A stretch of 64,000 nucleotides of DNA from Pinus tabuliformis (lineage: Eukaryota; Streptophyta; Pinopsida; Pinales; Pinaceae), in the NCBI GenBank assembly GCA_031772625.1, contig CM062805.1:802433592-802497591 (forward strand), written 5' to 3'. The notes beneath the pieces are model-generated. The model saw only the letters and a list, made by a program, of their open reading frames with translations, was not told the DNA's origin and ran no database searches. The position numbers were made by a program, and so were the translations under genes. Of the stretch, positions 10,845 to 22,415 are shown one piece after another (position 1 is the stretch's first letter; each line of letters begins with the position of its first letter).

Positions 10845-12440
10845 TGTTGGCATTATGATGCATATGTTGTACTTGATGGCAACACTCTCATAGAAGATCA
10901 TCTCACTTATATACATTCAGATGAATCTACAGAAGAGATATCAGATGTGACATATTACAGGATAGCTCAAAGGAATCAAATGGCAAGCTCTTTGTAAGCA
11001 GAGGTTCAAATATTGTTGAAATTATGAAGGACGCAGGTACACCTTACAGAAAGTGCGTCCCCGCAGGTAATCCATGCAGAACCCGCGTCCGGAGACGCAG
11101 ACCAGCCGTTTAGGGGGTGCGTCCACCCAGTGCACACATATCAAGGCAGAGGAAAGCACGTGGGGGTTTCTTGTGTGGTATCTAGCCGACGGTTTTGCAT
11201 TTCTATGGTGTCGGCTCGTGGTATTGTTCCATGTTTTGGGGAGAAGCTTGCCTATATAAAGCAAAGGAGTTCATTTGGATTATGTACCATCTTTGTTGAA
11301 TATCTTTTGGTGAGATCTAGTCCAGATCTATGAAGGCGAATCTTCTAATGGACTATGATCGCTATGGCGCACGATCAGATCTGTAGATCTGACTGTTTGG
11401 GTTAGTCTTGAAGTCTTTATATCTTTCATATCTAAAGAGACGCAGGTGCAGTAAGGGTTCAGGTGCGTCCGGGACGCAGGAGCGAACCGGTTCAGGTGCG
11501 CCGGACGCAGGCGCAGAAGGGTTCAGGTGCGCCGAGACGCAGGCAGTTCAAAAGACTCAGAGCGAGAGACGCAGGCTAGCAGTTGAGCAGAGTGCGTCCG
11601 GGACGCGGGCTAGCAGTTGAACAGGGTGCGTCCAGGGACTCAGGCCAGCAGTTGAGCAGGGTGAGTCCGGGACTCAGGCTAGCAGTTGAGCAGGGTGAGT
11701 CTGGACTCAGGCTAGCAGTTGAGCAGGGTGCTTCCTTCTCTTAAAATCTTTGTTTATCATTGTTGCATCCTGGTTTGGTCCTATTATTGTTGATCTAGTT
11801 ACTACAGTTGATTGGGTGTTTCAGAAGGTTGTTTGAGCTTCAATGTTGTTGTTGGGTCCAGTATGAAAATTGGATGAAATGTGGCCTTTCAAGATTATGA
11901 GTTGTGCCTCAATGTATCCAGTATGAAAATTGATGAAACGTGGTACTTAGAGGGAGAAGATTGTAGGCCGGCGCCTACGTACTAGTATCTAAGCTAGTAC
12001 AAGAGCTAAAAGAAATCTTTGGAGCATTGTAGCAGGTAGTAGCCTGCGTACTAGTAAATGGATCGGCTAGTACAAGAGCAAAGGGGGTTGTAGCTCCCGT
12101 ACTGGTATAAGGCTGCACCAGTACAAATATTGTAAAAGAATTTTCTTATTAAGAAGAAGATTGAGATGACTTGTAGCAGGTGGTTTTCTCCCGCATTGGG
12201 TTTCCACCTTATATCATTGTGTTCATATGTGTGCCTTATGTGTGATGATCTACTTTATGTTACTGCATCTGTTAACTGATAATATGGTTGATAATGTCCT
12301 AATGCACTCATTGAAGATCGATTAACTTAATCTTAAGAAGTTGTGGAAGTAGCATATATGAATCTGATTATGGAATTGAAAAAGTTTTATTAATGTGATA
12401 ATACTGATTCACCCCCCCCCTCTCAGTATTATTTCCAACA
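10845..12440 (+). repeat. Sire-NA 3' LTR
   Basis: 1596 bp, almost identical to 6503-8099, same TGTTGG/CCAACA ends, TATATAAA at 11253-11260. Followed by the target duplication GATCG (12441-12445). Confidence 0.95.
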
Positions 12441-12445
12441 GATCG

Positions 12446-13238
12446 GCCAAATGAACGGTGGAGGTGACGGTGCACAAAACACGACCAAGGCTTTTATGGT
12501 TGATTAGGTTACATACTCAATGGTTATTTACCGGGATGGGTTCATTTTTTAACAAGATTGAATGCGCCAAAACACTGCTCAAGCTTATGTTTATGTTTTA
12601 ACGAGCATGAACTATGCTGCTAAAACTGCTCGGATCTCGCTTTTCTATTTTTTAACGAGCATAAATTCCGCGGTAAAACTGCTCGATTATACCAGTCATA
12701 TGATAAGAGTGTCTCATGTGAGATTGCTATTTTTTCCCGGAGCTTCATCTCACTACGCTTTGCTCAACATCCTTTCGTTATGCAAGCTTGGAAACGACTA
12801 ATCCTACGAGTTTAAAGGGTTAGAGGTCCTAAAAATTTAAAAAATAAATAGTCGCCCCTTGCAAGCACTCCAAAAGGTTTGCATGCCCCCAGGCATAAGA
12901 CAGAATTTCAAGGTTACCTCTACTTCTTTTCCGCCAAAACTTTCGTTTTACCGAGAGAGGCTTACCTCTTTCAGGTTACCCAAAGATTGTCTCGTTAATC
13001 TTTCAAACAAAACACTTCCTCGGCAATGTCTACCGAAATAGACAAAGGTGAGCGACGGTTTCCGTCCGCCTCACATAACTTTGACAAAAGAATCTTATTC
13101 CAGAACAACCCCTCTTCCTCTACGGACGGGGTACGGACTAGTCATATTCTCCCGCGGAAACCTATCCTATACCCAAAGTTCTCATGCCGAAGCAGACCAG
13201 GACGCATGCCCCCTGGGTTCCAGTCATATCCTCTCGGA
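12446..13238 (-). other. Tat-like element, non-coding stretch after the protease gene
   Basis: No polymerase or integrase motif on either strand. Two hairpins of the AACGAGCA...TGCTCG type lie near 12597-12637 and 12652-12688. Otherwise I see nothing to annotate. Confidence 0.5.
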
Positions 13239-14800
13239 TTACTCGTGCTCATCAGGAGGACGGACCGTGGGTTGAGACACTTCTTTCGTGAACAGACCAT
13301 TTAGGGATGGTATATGACTATTTGCGATGTGTGATCCGGGAAACGAAAGTTGGTCCACGAGCTTGACCATTCTTCCTTCATGCGGAAAACACATTACTCT
13401 AAAGAGTGAGGAGACTATGGCTCCCATGCAATATATATAGTCTCGTCCAAGGAGTAGGTTATAATCCAAGGGTCCTTGAATGACCATCACGTTCATTTGA
13501 ACGGTCTTCCCTTTCAATGTTATTGGCACATTGGGGAGGATCCCTAAAGGGCGACTGGTTCCCTTATCAAAGCCTGATAGATTTCTCATTTCAGGCAAAA
13601 GCGCTGGTGAACCAAGCGCTTTCCAAGCAATAGAGGAAAGGATACTCACAGATGCCCCTTCATCAATAACTGTACCAGCCATTACCATTCTGTATATTTG
13701 GACAATAATTCTGAATGGTATGCTAGCTGGCAAGCGGGGTCTGCCTAGTTGGTTCCAGTCAAAGGACACAACCAGGTTGCTTGGTGGTGGGACCGAGTAA
13801 ACGGCCGGATAGCGCTCTGACGAACTTCCTTCCTGCGATAAAGGAATGGTGGCATTGCCCCCTTGATCATCAGAGTCAGTACTGATGAAGATAACTTGGA
13901 CGGTGTCGTCTTTATTCTCCTCTGTGATGGTGTCATTCGAAGATAGAGCCTCTGAAGGCAAAACCGGGTCAACTGCCGTTTGAACCTTTAGACTTTCATC
14001 TGGTATGGATTCAGACGGTTCATCTTCAATGACAGGTGCTTCGGCTGACCACCTGGGCGGGTCAACCAGATTCTCAACTAGCGAGGGACTTGGCAAGAGT
14101 TTTTGATATCCAGGAGGAAGATTCACTCGTAATATCGGATGATCTTCCAGAACTCTTTTCGCCTCATCTAAGAAGGGACAACGGTGGATGGCGTGATCGC
14201 CTTCACACAGTCTACAGGGAAATCTAGCTTTCCCGCTCTGTCCTGGAGCTTCACTCCCACTAGTTGATGGTGAACAATCGACATGGCTATCAGAGGTTGA
14301 TGCTACCGAATTGTGAAAACGGGGGACCACTCTCTTAGTATCCGAGGGATACATGGACAATCTCTATGGAAGTGGTCTCCCCTACATATGACGCATGGCG
14401 ATTTAGGCCTTATGAGTGCTGTGTGTGGACTTTTGTTAGACGATGCTTGTTTGCCCCCAGTCGCCTTAGGCTCCTTCTGCTTCTTTTCTTTCTTCTTCTT
14501 CTCCTTCTTCTCCTTAGGAACCCGGTTCTTTGACCGACCAGTTCCGTCAAGCGAAGAGGAAGGAGGAGAGGAAGATGAAGTAGAAAGCTGGGAGGCAACT
14601 CTTGTCTGATCTAACTGTTGACTTGACTGTTCAGGAATGGTGGTATTCTGAACGACATTGGTTGAAAAGAGCCAAACTGGTAGGCCAATTGTCAGTCCTG
14701 GAAGCGACAATGTGGCCATGTGGGGCGCACCAACATCTCCCCAAGAGGAGAAGGGACTAGGATTTCCACCAAGGGGAACTCCTTGGTTGGCGTGCTCCAT
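13239..14800 (-). pseudogene. gag-protease of the Tat-like element (one-base frameshift)
   Basis: Minus-strand gene of about 525 codons from ATG at 14800. Order: serine/glutamine-rich N-terminus, a lysine/glutamate block (KEKKEKKKKEKKQKE), a zinc-knuckle-like CVICRGDHFHRDC, then in the next frame a second one, CRLCEGDHAIHRC, both spaced C-x2-C-x3-H-x4-C. An acidic linker follows, then a retropepsin-like domain with VIDEGASVSILSS and a later LLGRDYIY. The active-site triad reads D-E-G instead of the usual D-S/T-G. The two halves are open in different frames (14800-14303 and 14360-13239). They join if one base is missing from the G-run at 14321-14325. No Retrotrans_gag domain is recognisable and no pol follows. 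Confidence 0.8.
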
Positions 14801-16505
14801 CTTTTCAACCTAAAGATCAACGCAGGAATAAGGGTGATTGTTCCATTTAAAATAAATTGTTAACGACGCTTTTAGACACAACTTTCTTTTTCAGTTTTAA
14901 AGAGTCGAGAAAAAGCTAAAGATGACTCTATTCTCCTTCAATGTTTTAACGAGCCCGAAGTGACAAATTCTCGGATGGACTTTTTCTGTTATAGAGTCTG
15001 AAAAAGGCCAAAAGAAACTGCTCTGGAGATCTAGGCAGAGGGTGTGCCAAACTTTTCGCAAAACCACAAAATACTTTTTACGGTACGGGTGGTCGATCTT
15101 CGTGAATGCTGTGTTCATTGCATTGCGATCAGTAGGGCGGCCGACACGGCTTCCTAAGGATAAAGGATATATGCCTATAGGGGTCTCCCAATATATACAC
15201 GACGGTACGTGGGAGCACAAGTCCGTATTAGCGCTATCGTCCCTCAGGAGGAATCACCCAACTTCCCCGAGATCGACAGTCACTAGGTTTAACAACGCCG
15301 GAACACGTCTCTACCTAGACCTCTATGTTGTGCATTATGTTGCAAAGCGTTGTTAGGTTCATTCAGTTTATTTTAAGTTGATCTTTTTAAAGTTTGTCTT
15401 TCAGGATCACCACGAGATGTATGGTACAATTCCTAAATGCAGTCTAAGATGATAAGCAAGCTTTGTAATCTTTCAACTTTGAAAATCCTAGCTACTAAGG
15501 GAAAAGAGAGCGACTATCTTTTCTCAAAGAGCAATCAGCACACTCTAATGCACTCTTCCTAAATCAAGCATGCAAACTTATCAAAATGCAAATGCACAAT
15601 GCAGGTGTTTGTTTTCCACTTTCTTAGTATAAATGCCTACAAAGAAAGCTTTTTGTACAACTTTGAATTTGCTTTTAAATGACTGAAACAAACAAGTTTT
15701 CTTTTTCCAAAATCAACAAGGGTAGAAGAGATTACAATCACTTTGCGATTTTCGAAATGAATACTTGTTTTGACATTCAAAAGTGACAAACTCAAACCAA
15801 TAAGCAAAAGCAAATGATAATCAAACTGTAAACAGCCAATGAACTCTCTCCTAAGATCAAAATCAATCAATCAATCAGATCTGAATCAAGGACTACAGGA
15901 TGATTATTTCGCTTATGCAAAGGAAACCTGTAAATGACACCACAAACACATAAAAACACTTACAGTCTTCTTGTACAAAAATGAGGGGGAATTCAAGCAA
16001 AGAAAAGGGGTTATCAGACTGGTACCTATGCTGGTTAAAGGCTGCAAAAACAGAGATCAAAACAGGGCAAAAGACAACAGAGAACCCCAGCTACACAAGG
16101 CCACACTGGTTTAGCGCAAGTCCAACACTGTCAGTTTGACATTCAGCGCAGGTAGCCTTCACGGGACCTGCATTGAAATGCAGACTGCCTTCACAGTATC
16201 TGCGCTGAAAGGAGAAACTCTCGTTTCTCTTGGGTTCCGGGTCATAAAATTCTCAAAAATCAACTGTTTCAGGCCAAATCAGAAACACAAGCAAGGTATA
16301 AACAGAGGGATGCTTTAAGAGGGTACTAAAGACTATCACAAAGGATCATCAAGTCATTTGTGAGTCCATTTTTGAGATCATAGACAAAAACCCAGTGAAG
16401 GATCAAAGCAGCAACATTCTACTTTGCAAAGCAGTTCGATTGTTGCCGTTGAGTCTATGAAGTAAACAATGATGTAAACACAAACAAAATGACTAAAACA
16501 AATCT
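14801..16505 (-). other. 5' leader of the Tat-like element
   Basis: About 1.7 kb between primer site and gag with no convincing gene. It contains two hairpins of the repeated module: CTTTTTC (14886-14892) with GAAAAAG (14909-14915), and CTTTTTC (14980-14986) with GAAAAAG (15000-15006). It also has TTTTAACGAG at 14944. A long leader is usual in Tat/Ogre-type elements. Confidence 0.55.
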
Positions 16506-16523
16506 CCCCAGTGGAGTCGCCAA
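16506..16523 (-). other. Primer binding site of the Tat-like element
   Basis: On the minus strand TGGCGACTCCACTGGGGA starts three bases after the LTR end. This resembles the primer sites of plant Tat/Ogre-type Ty3 elements (often assigned to an arginine tRNA). The tRNA assignment is from memory and less certain than the position. Confidence 0.75.
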
Positions 16524-16525
16524 TT

Positions 16526-17616
16526 TGTTGTGGGGAAAAATGCCTATGCAGGACGATCCTATCCACCTAAGGTGTGACAGTACCTTAGCAACAAACGAAT
16601 ACAGCTACTTCGGTTTCTTCCTTTATGAAATGTGAAAGAGAGGAGATTGGTAGACTTACCATTATCTTCTGGTTGTCCCTCGATCTAGAGCCTCTCCTCT
16701 TTGGGTGTCCACAGCTACTTGCCTCCTCGCTTGCTCAAGAGAACAGCTACTTGATTCCCACAAGATCACAAGAGAACAGCTACCTGTGACAAGAGAACAA
16801 CTACTTGCAACAAGAGAAGGACACAACACAAAGGCAAATATACATATTCATAAATGATTCAGGATTAGAAGTAAATCAAATATACTAATGCAAATCATAC
16901 AAAATACACCAGCATATAGGAAAGAACCAAGAAGCTTTATTGATTGATAACAAGGTTCAGGAAGAGATACAACCCATAGGGCTCCAACCTAGCATCTCCT
17001 TCCCAGCAAAATGAAATTCCTTCTTCAGCCCCTTTCAAAGCATAAACACCCAATGATCCAACCACAAACCAACAACAATTCTTTGCAATCACAACATTCC
17101 AGCCTTCTGATCTCATTGAGGAGAGATCTATATATAGGAGTTTTGGAGAGAGGATGAGTCAGCTTGAGAAGTGACTAGTGTCCTCTCCCTCTCTCAGTTC
17201 TTGAGTCCACTTGGAGGTTCTTGCTTCCACTTGGAGATTTGGAACCTCTTACTCATCACCAATCGAATTCCTTGATGCAAGTGTCATTTTGGAAGCTTCC
17301 TGGGCATTGACACCTTGAGAAATGAGCCTTCCACTTGTCCAGTTACGCTCAGCGCAGGTAGCCTTTGTTGCAGTTGACATTCAACGCAGGTAGAGAGTGG
17401 AGCAGTTGACATTCAGCGCAGATGCTCAGTGGAGCAGTTGACATGATCCAGAATTGGCCTGTTTTTGAGTGTTTTGAGGTGGAGAACTTCAGTGAATTGC
17501 TGTGGTTTGCTGGCCTTGTTCCTCTAGGGGTAGGAACAACATGTTTAGGGACTTTGGATCCCTTGATTATTGACATTTCATGCTCAGTGATGCAAGGCAC
17601 AAAAATTTCTATAACA
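16526..17616 (-). repeat. 5' LTR of the Tat-like element
   Basis: 1091 bp, plus-strand ends TGTTGTGGGG and TCTATAACA, followed by the target duplication CTATT at 17617-17621. It is the 5' LTR because the primer site is at 16506-16523. Confidence 0.93.
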
Positions 17617-18817
17617 CTATTTCCTTCGGGTAGATGAGATTGTTAATTGCATGAAAAACTTGGGTGAAGAAATAAAAGAGGTTATTGTGGTTGAAAAAGT
17701 TCTAAGATCATTGTCCCCCAAGTTTGAATCTAAAGTGTCTGCAATAGAAGAAAAGGAAAATCTACGAATTCTTACTATGTCTCAGCTACACGAAATTCTA
17801 ACTACTTATGAAATGAGAAAGGGAGGTCCATCAGACAGAAGAGAAGCTGCTTTCAAGGCTTCAGGCAAAGGAGACTATTATGAAGCAAGTCACGTGCCAG
17901 AAGAAGAAGAAGAAGAATCAAATTTTGTCAGAAATCTTCAAAGGGGAACTGGAAGGTTCAGAGGTAAGTTACCTTTTAAATGCTTTGCTTGTGGAAGAGT
18001 AGGTCATTATGCTGCAAAATGTCCTCATAAGGATAAAGGAAAGGAACCTGCTAGATGGAACAAGAAACAGATTGCAAATAAGAAAAGCTACTACACTCAT
18101 GAAGATAGTGATGGTCTATCAAATAGTGACGAAGATGAACGAGGTAACGACTATAAACTCTTAATGGCATTTGAAGATGATGATTACATGGATTCTATAG
18201 ATGTGGATAGCTTTTGTGAAGAAATTTCTAGACTCAAGACATGTATAGAAGAAAAGAATAGGATCATTGATACTCTACAACTTCAAATTGATGAAAAAGA
18301 AAAATATCTTGAAAAGTTAGAAGGCGAAATTGTTGGTCTTAGAAAAGAGATTGAGAAAACAAAGGCTATTAATCTTAAGTTTGTCAAAGGATCTGAAACT
18401 CTGGATGAGATCATCAATGTACAACGCTCTCCTCTAAACAAGACAGGTCTGGGCTATAATGGAGAAACTTCTCAAGCATCCACCTCAAAGAGTTATCTTG
18501 ATGCAGCAAGAAGGAATGAGCAAAAGCACAATGGAGATCACCAAGTAAAGCAAGGACCAATTACAAACAAAGACTATCAGGCAAATCAGGGGCAATCTGT
18601 CTTAAGGATGAACAAAAGCTACAACCAGCCACAGGTAAAATCCTCCCAATTTGCTTCAAGAAGGAATGACAATAGAAATTACAATCGTTTGGCCGGAAGA
18701 TTTGATAACCGCAGAAATTTCTTCAATGGACAATGCTTTTCTTGCCATAACTTTGGTCACAAAGCAGCTCAATGTGTTGCATATGAAATGATCATGACTA
18801 GAGAAGCTCAAAAATAA
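17617..18817 (+). pseudogene. Sire-1 gag, C-terminal half (zinc knuckles and coiled coil)
   Basis: Continues the frame cut at 3691. Shows the rest of the UBN2 domain, CCHC knuckle [14 protein letters not shown], acidic stretch, coiled coil, [10 protein letters not shown] and the second knuckle [14 protein letters not shown]. It ends at TAA 18815-18817 where Sire-2 has glutamine (EAQKQRS becomes EAQK-stop-RS). Apart from this stop it is open and close to Sire-2. Confidence 0.92.
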
Positions 18818-21800
18818 AGAAGTATGACCGGGATTACAAAAAGGACCTATAACAACTTTCAGTTCTTGAAAATGAAGTTGAATGTTCTATTTGCAATAAC
18901 TTTGGTCATGAAGATTCTGAATACAGGAGCAGGTTTCAACAGACAAAGGAACAAGCCTCAAGCACCAAAACATGGAGAATAAAGGAACCACAAACAGAAA
19001 GATGTGGGATAGAATTTTATGCAGAGGAACAGAAAAATCTATGGTACATTGACAGTGGATGTTCGAAGCATATGACAGGTGATAAAGAAAAACTTGAATC
19101 ATGTTCTGCTCTAGAAAAAGGAATGAAAGTTTCTTTTGGAAATGATACTCCTGCAACTATAAAAGGAAAAGGCACTGCTCAGTTAAAAGAAAAGGTCAAA
19201 GCTGGAAATTTTTTGTATGTTGATGGATTGAAACATAATCTTCTAAGTGTCAGCTAGATGTGTGATCAAAGAATCGAGGTGATATTCAGATCAAATGGAT
19301 GTCTTGTTCGTGATCTTGATACAGGTAAAACAGTGATCAAAGGTAAAAGAACTCCAAATAATCTATACATATTTGAAGAAGGACAACAACAATGCTATCT
19401 GAGCAAGGATGATGAGCACTGGTTATGGCACCGGAGGTTGGGGCATCTAAGCTTTTCACAAATAAGGAAAGCATGCAAATATCAGGCAGTTCGTGGTCTT
19501 CCAGATATCAAAGTTCCAGACAACACCATATGCAAATCATGTCAGTTTGGAAAGCAAACCAGAACTACCTTTCCGAAAAGGGAAGGATCAGCTAGCATGC
19601 CTCTTGAGCTAGTACATACAGACACATGTGGTCCATTCAGGAAAAGGACACCTCAAGGAGAAGAATACTTGATATTATTCATTGACGATTTCTCCAGGTT
19701 TGTCTGGTTAGGACTTATGAAGCCCAAAGATGAAGCATTCGAAAAATTCAAATCCTTTAAAGCCTTGGTTGAAAATGAATCAGGATACAAAATTAAGTGT
19801 CTTAGATCCGACAGAGGTGGGGAGTTTACCTCAAATGAATTTTTCGATTTCTGTGAAGAACATGGGATAAGAAGAGAATTATCTACAGCTAGAACTCCTC
19901 AGCAAAATGGAGTGGTGGAAAGAATGAACAGAACTGTCCAACAAATGGCTCGTGCTATGCTTGATGAATCTAGAACTCCCGCAACTTTCTGGGGTGAAGC
20001 AACACATGCTGCGGTTATTATTCTCAACAAAACAAATGTCCGAGTGAACAGCACTCAAACTCCTCATGAGCTTTGGTATGGTGAGACTCCTTCGGTAAAG
20101 CACTTCAAAATCTTTGGGAGCAAATGCTATATTAAAAATACTGATGAGCAACTTGGCAAACTTGAACCTAGAGCTGATGAAGGCATCCTTCTTGGTTATT
20201 CTCCACACAGCAAAGCATACAAGTGCTATAATAAAAGACTTGGAAGAATTGTTGACAGCATTGATGTAGTGGTTGATGAGAAGGGATACATTCCTAGGCA
20301 AGTAAATCATGAAGATATTGAAGAAGATGAAGGCCATCCTCAAAGACAGAATGATGAAGAAGAAGAACCTCAAGAAGAACCAGAGGAGCAGATAAGGATA
20401 GAAGAGAAGACTCCATCCAGATATGTTCAGAAGAATCATCCAGAATCTCAGATTTTGGGACAGAAAGAAGCAGGTGTACAAACAAGAAGAATAATTGCAG
20501 AAGCTTCAAGCTATTTGGCATTACTCTCTTCCACTGAACCAAAAAATGTGAAAGAGGCATGCAAAGATGAATGTTGGTTCAAAGCAATGGATGGAGAACT
20601 TGATCAGATCGAAAAGAACAACACTTGGGAGCTGGTTCCTAGACCAAAGGATAAGAATGTTATAGGAACAAAATGGGTCTTCAAAAATAAATTGAATGAA
20701 AATGGAGAAGTAATTAGAAACAAGGCCAAACTTGTTTGTAAAGGGTATGCGCAGCAAGAAGGAATAGATTTTGAAGAAACTTTTTCTCCTGTTGCAAGAT
20801 TTGAGGCCATCCGAATGTTCCTTGCTCTCACAAGCTTTCATAACTTCAAAGTATTTGAAATGGACGTGAAATCAACCTTTCTGAATGGAGACTTGGAAGA
20901 AGAAGTATACATTGAGCAGCCAGATGGTTTCATTCTTGGAAATGATCCAAATCTTGTATGCAGATTGAAAAAGGCTCTCTATGGCCTCAAACAAGCTCCA
21001 AGGGCTTGGTACTATCGTTTGGACAAATATCTTCATCAACAAGGTTTTTCAAAAGGATCAGTAGACAAAAATCTTTATATAAAAGTTGAAAATGACAAAT
21101 TGCTGATACTTGTTGTGTATGTAGATGACATTATCTTTGGCAGCAATGAAGAAGCTATGAGTCAAAGCTTTGCCTTGGTGATATAGAAAGAATTCGAAAT
21201 GTCCTTGCTGGGAGAACTGACATATTTTCTTGGTTTGCAAATCCAACAAAATGAAGGAGGGATCTTCTTGTCTCAAACCAAGTATCTCAAGCAGATTTTG
21301 AAGAAATATGGTATGGAAGAAGAAAAACCAGTATGTACACCCATGGTCACAGGATGTAACCTCAGTGCAAATGATGAATCAGCAGCAGTGCATCAACCAA
21401 CTTACAGATCTATGATTGGAAGTCTACTTTATTTGACAGGTACCCGACCAGACATCATGCATGCAGTGGGAATAGTTGGAAGATTTCAGGCAAATCCAAA
21501 GGAAACTCATCTTCAGGCAGTAAAGAGAATCTTCAAATATCTTCAAGGGACTCAAAACTATGGCTTATGGTATCCTAGAGATACAGATCTCACACTTCAT
21601 GCTTATACAGATGTAGATTGGGTCGGAAGCGTGGATGACAGGAAAAGCACAAGTGGTGGTGCATTCTTTATGGGTTCCAGATTAGTATCTTGGTTCAGCA
21701 AGAAACAGAGTTTGGTTTCCTTGTCTACAGCTGAAGCAGAATATGTTGCTGCTGCATCTTGCTGCACTCAACTCCTTTGGATGATACATACCTTGCAGGA

Positions 21801-22074
21801 TTTTCAAATCACTTGTACACCACCCATCTCCATCTTATGTGATAATACAAGTGCAATCAGCATTTCAAAGAACCCATTCATGCATTCAAAAACCAAGCAC
21901 ATACCAATCAAGTATCACTTTCTCCGGGAACAAGTGCTTGAACAAAAGGTCAAGTTGGAGTATGTTCCTTCTAAGGAACAGGTTGCTGATATACTCACCA
22001 AACCATTGCCTAGGGAGACCTTTGAATACCTCAGGAAAAAGTTGGGGGTTGTTGATGCATCATCTTGTTGTTGA
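18818..22074 (+). pseudogene. Sire-1 pol (protease, integrase, reverse transcriptase, RNase H), decayed
   Basis: Follows the Sire-2 polyprotein throughout. A one-base loss near 18860 shifts the frame before the third knuckle. The protease motif [10 protein letters not shown] is near 19040-19070. A TAG at 19255-19257 interrupts SVSQMCDQ. The 642-codon stretch 19258-21186 holds the integrase residues ([26 protein letters not shown]) and reverse transcriptase up to YVDD (21118-21129). A TAG at 21184-21186 replaces glutamine before KEFEM. The last part (21199-22074) is RNase H with [11 protein letters not shown] and [12 protein letters not shown]. In RNase H the Sire-2 motif TDADW reads TDVDW. 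The stops mean no working polyprotein. Confidence 0.93.
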
Positions 22075-22415
22075 ATCTCTTCTGATTGTTGGTTGTACGC
22101 AAGGTTCATCTGAAGTATATGCGTACATGTGCTGGGTTGCGGATTGGTCAAAGATCGAATGGCACAGGTTCAGGGGGAGCATATCATGCATTGTTGGCAT
22201 TATGGAGGAAGTACAGAAGGAGATCATGGATGCTGGTCTGAATATTGCTGCAATACGTCCCTATCTCTTTCATGGTCATGGATTATGGTTCTTCTTTGCA
22301 GATCTGGTTTATAGTCAGGGGGAGCATGTTCTTAGGGGGAGCATAACCCTTTGCCCTTGATGTCAAAGGGGGAGAGTGATTGGTTGTTGTTGCCATCAAG
22401 TCCAAAGGGGGAGAT
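22075..22415 (+). other. Sire-1 3' region with five polypurine tracts
   Basis: AGGGGGAG tracts near 22172-22179, 22317-22324 and 22334-22341, then AAAGGGGGAGAG (22365-22376) and the terminal AAAGGGGGAGAT (22404-22415) against the LTR. GTTGCCATCAAGT (22389-22401) pairs with ACTTGATGGCAAC (22442-22454) in the LTR, placing the last tract and the LTR start in the loop of a 13-bp stem. Confidence 0.85.

Larger units (their letters stand above)
6503..12440 (+). mobile_element. Sire-NA: young non-autonomous Sirevirus with gag-like protein only
   Basis: 5938-bp element with LTRs of 1597 and 1596 bp and the target duplication GATCG (6498-6502, 12441-12445). By eye the LTRs differ at three places: a T/C near 7201, a missing G near 7429 and a C/T near 7834. 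This means a very recent insertion. The internal region has a copia primer site, one intact reading frame (8160-9662) and at least six AGGGGGAG-type tracts, but no protease, integrase, reverse transcriptase or RNase H. The LTR middle is clearly related to that of Sire-2, including the stretch around AAAGCACGTGGGGG and the TATATAAA box, so Sire-2-type enzymes are the likely source of its mobility. Confidence 0.93.
3692..17616 (-). mobile_element. Tat-like Ty3/gypsy element encoding only gag and protease (TR-GAG type)
   Basis: Two 1091-bp LTRs (3692-4782 and 16526-17616) enclose an internal region with a primer site next to the right LTR and a polypurine tract next to the left one, so the element reads on the minus strand. 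The target duplication is CTATT (3687-3691 and 17617-17621). Without the nested Sire-NA it is about 8.0 kb. The only coding signal is gag plus a retropepsin-like domain at 13239-14800. I find no reverse transcriptase, RNase H or integrase in 4783-6502 or 12446-13238. It therefore depends on enzymes supplied elsewhere, as described for terminal-repeat retrotransposons with GAG (TR-GAG). By eye the LTRs differ at about 22-24 positions. Confidence 0.92.

Noticed and set aside
13531-13800. 89-codon plus-strand frame
   Set aside because: Opposite strand of the retropepsin-like domain, which has clear motifs on the minus strand.
14303-14360. Programmed frameshift between the two gag-protease frames
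   Set aside because: The frames join best by restoring one base in a G-run; I see no slippery site with a following structure. A mutation is the simpler reading.
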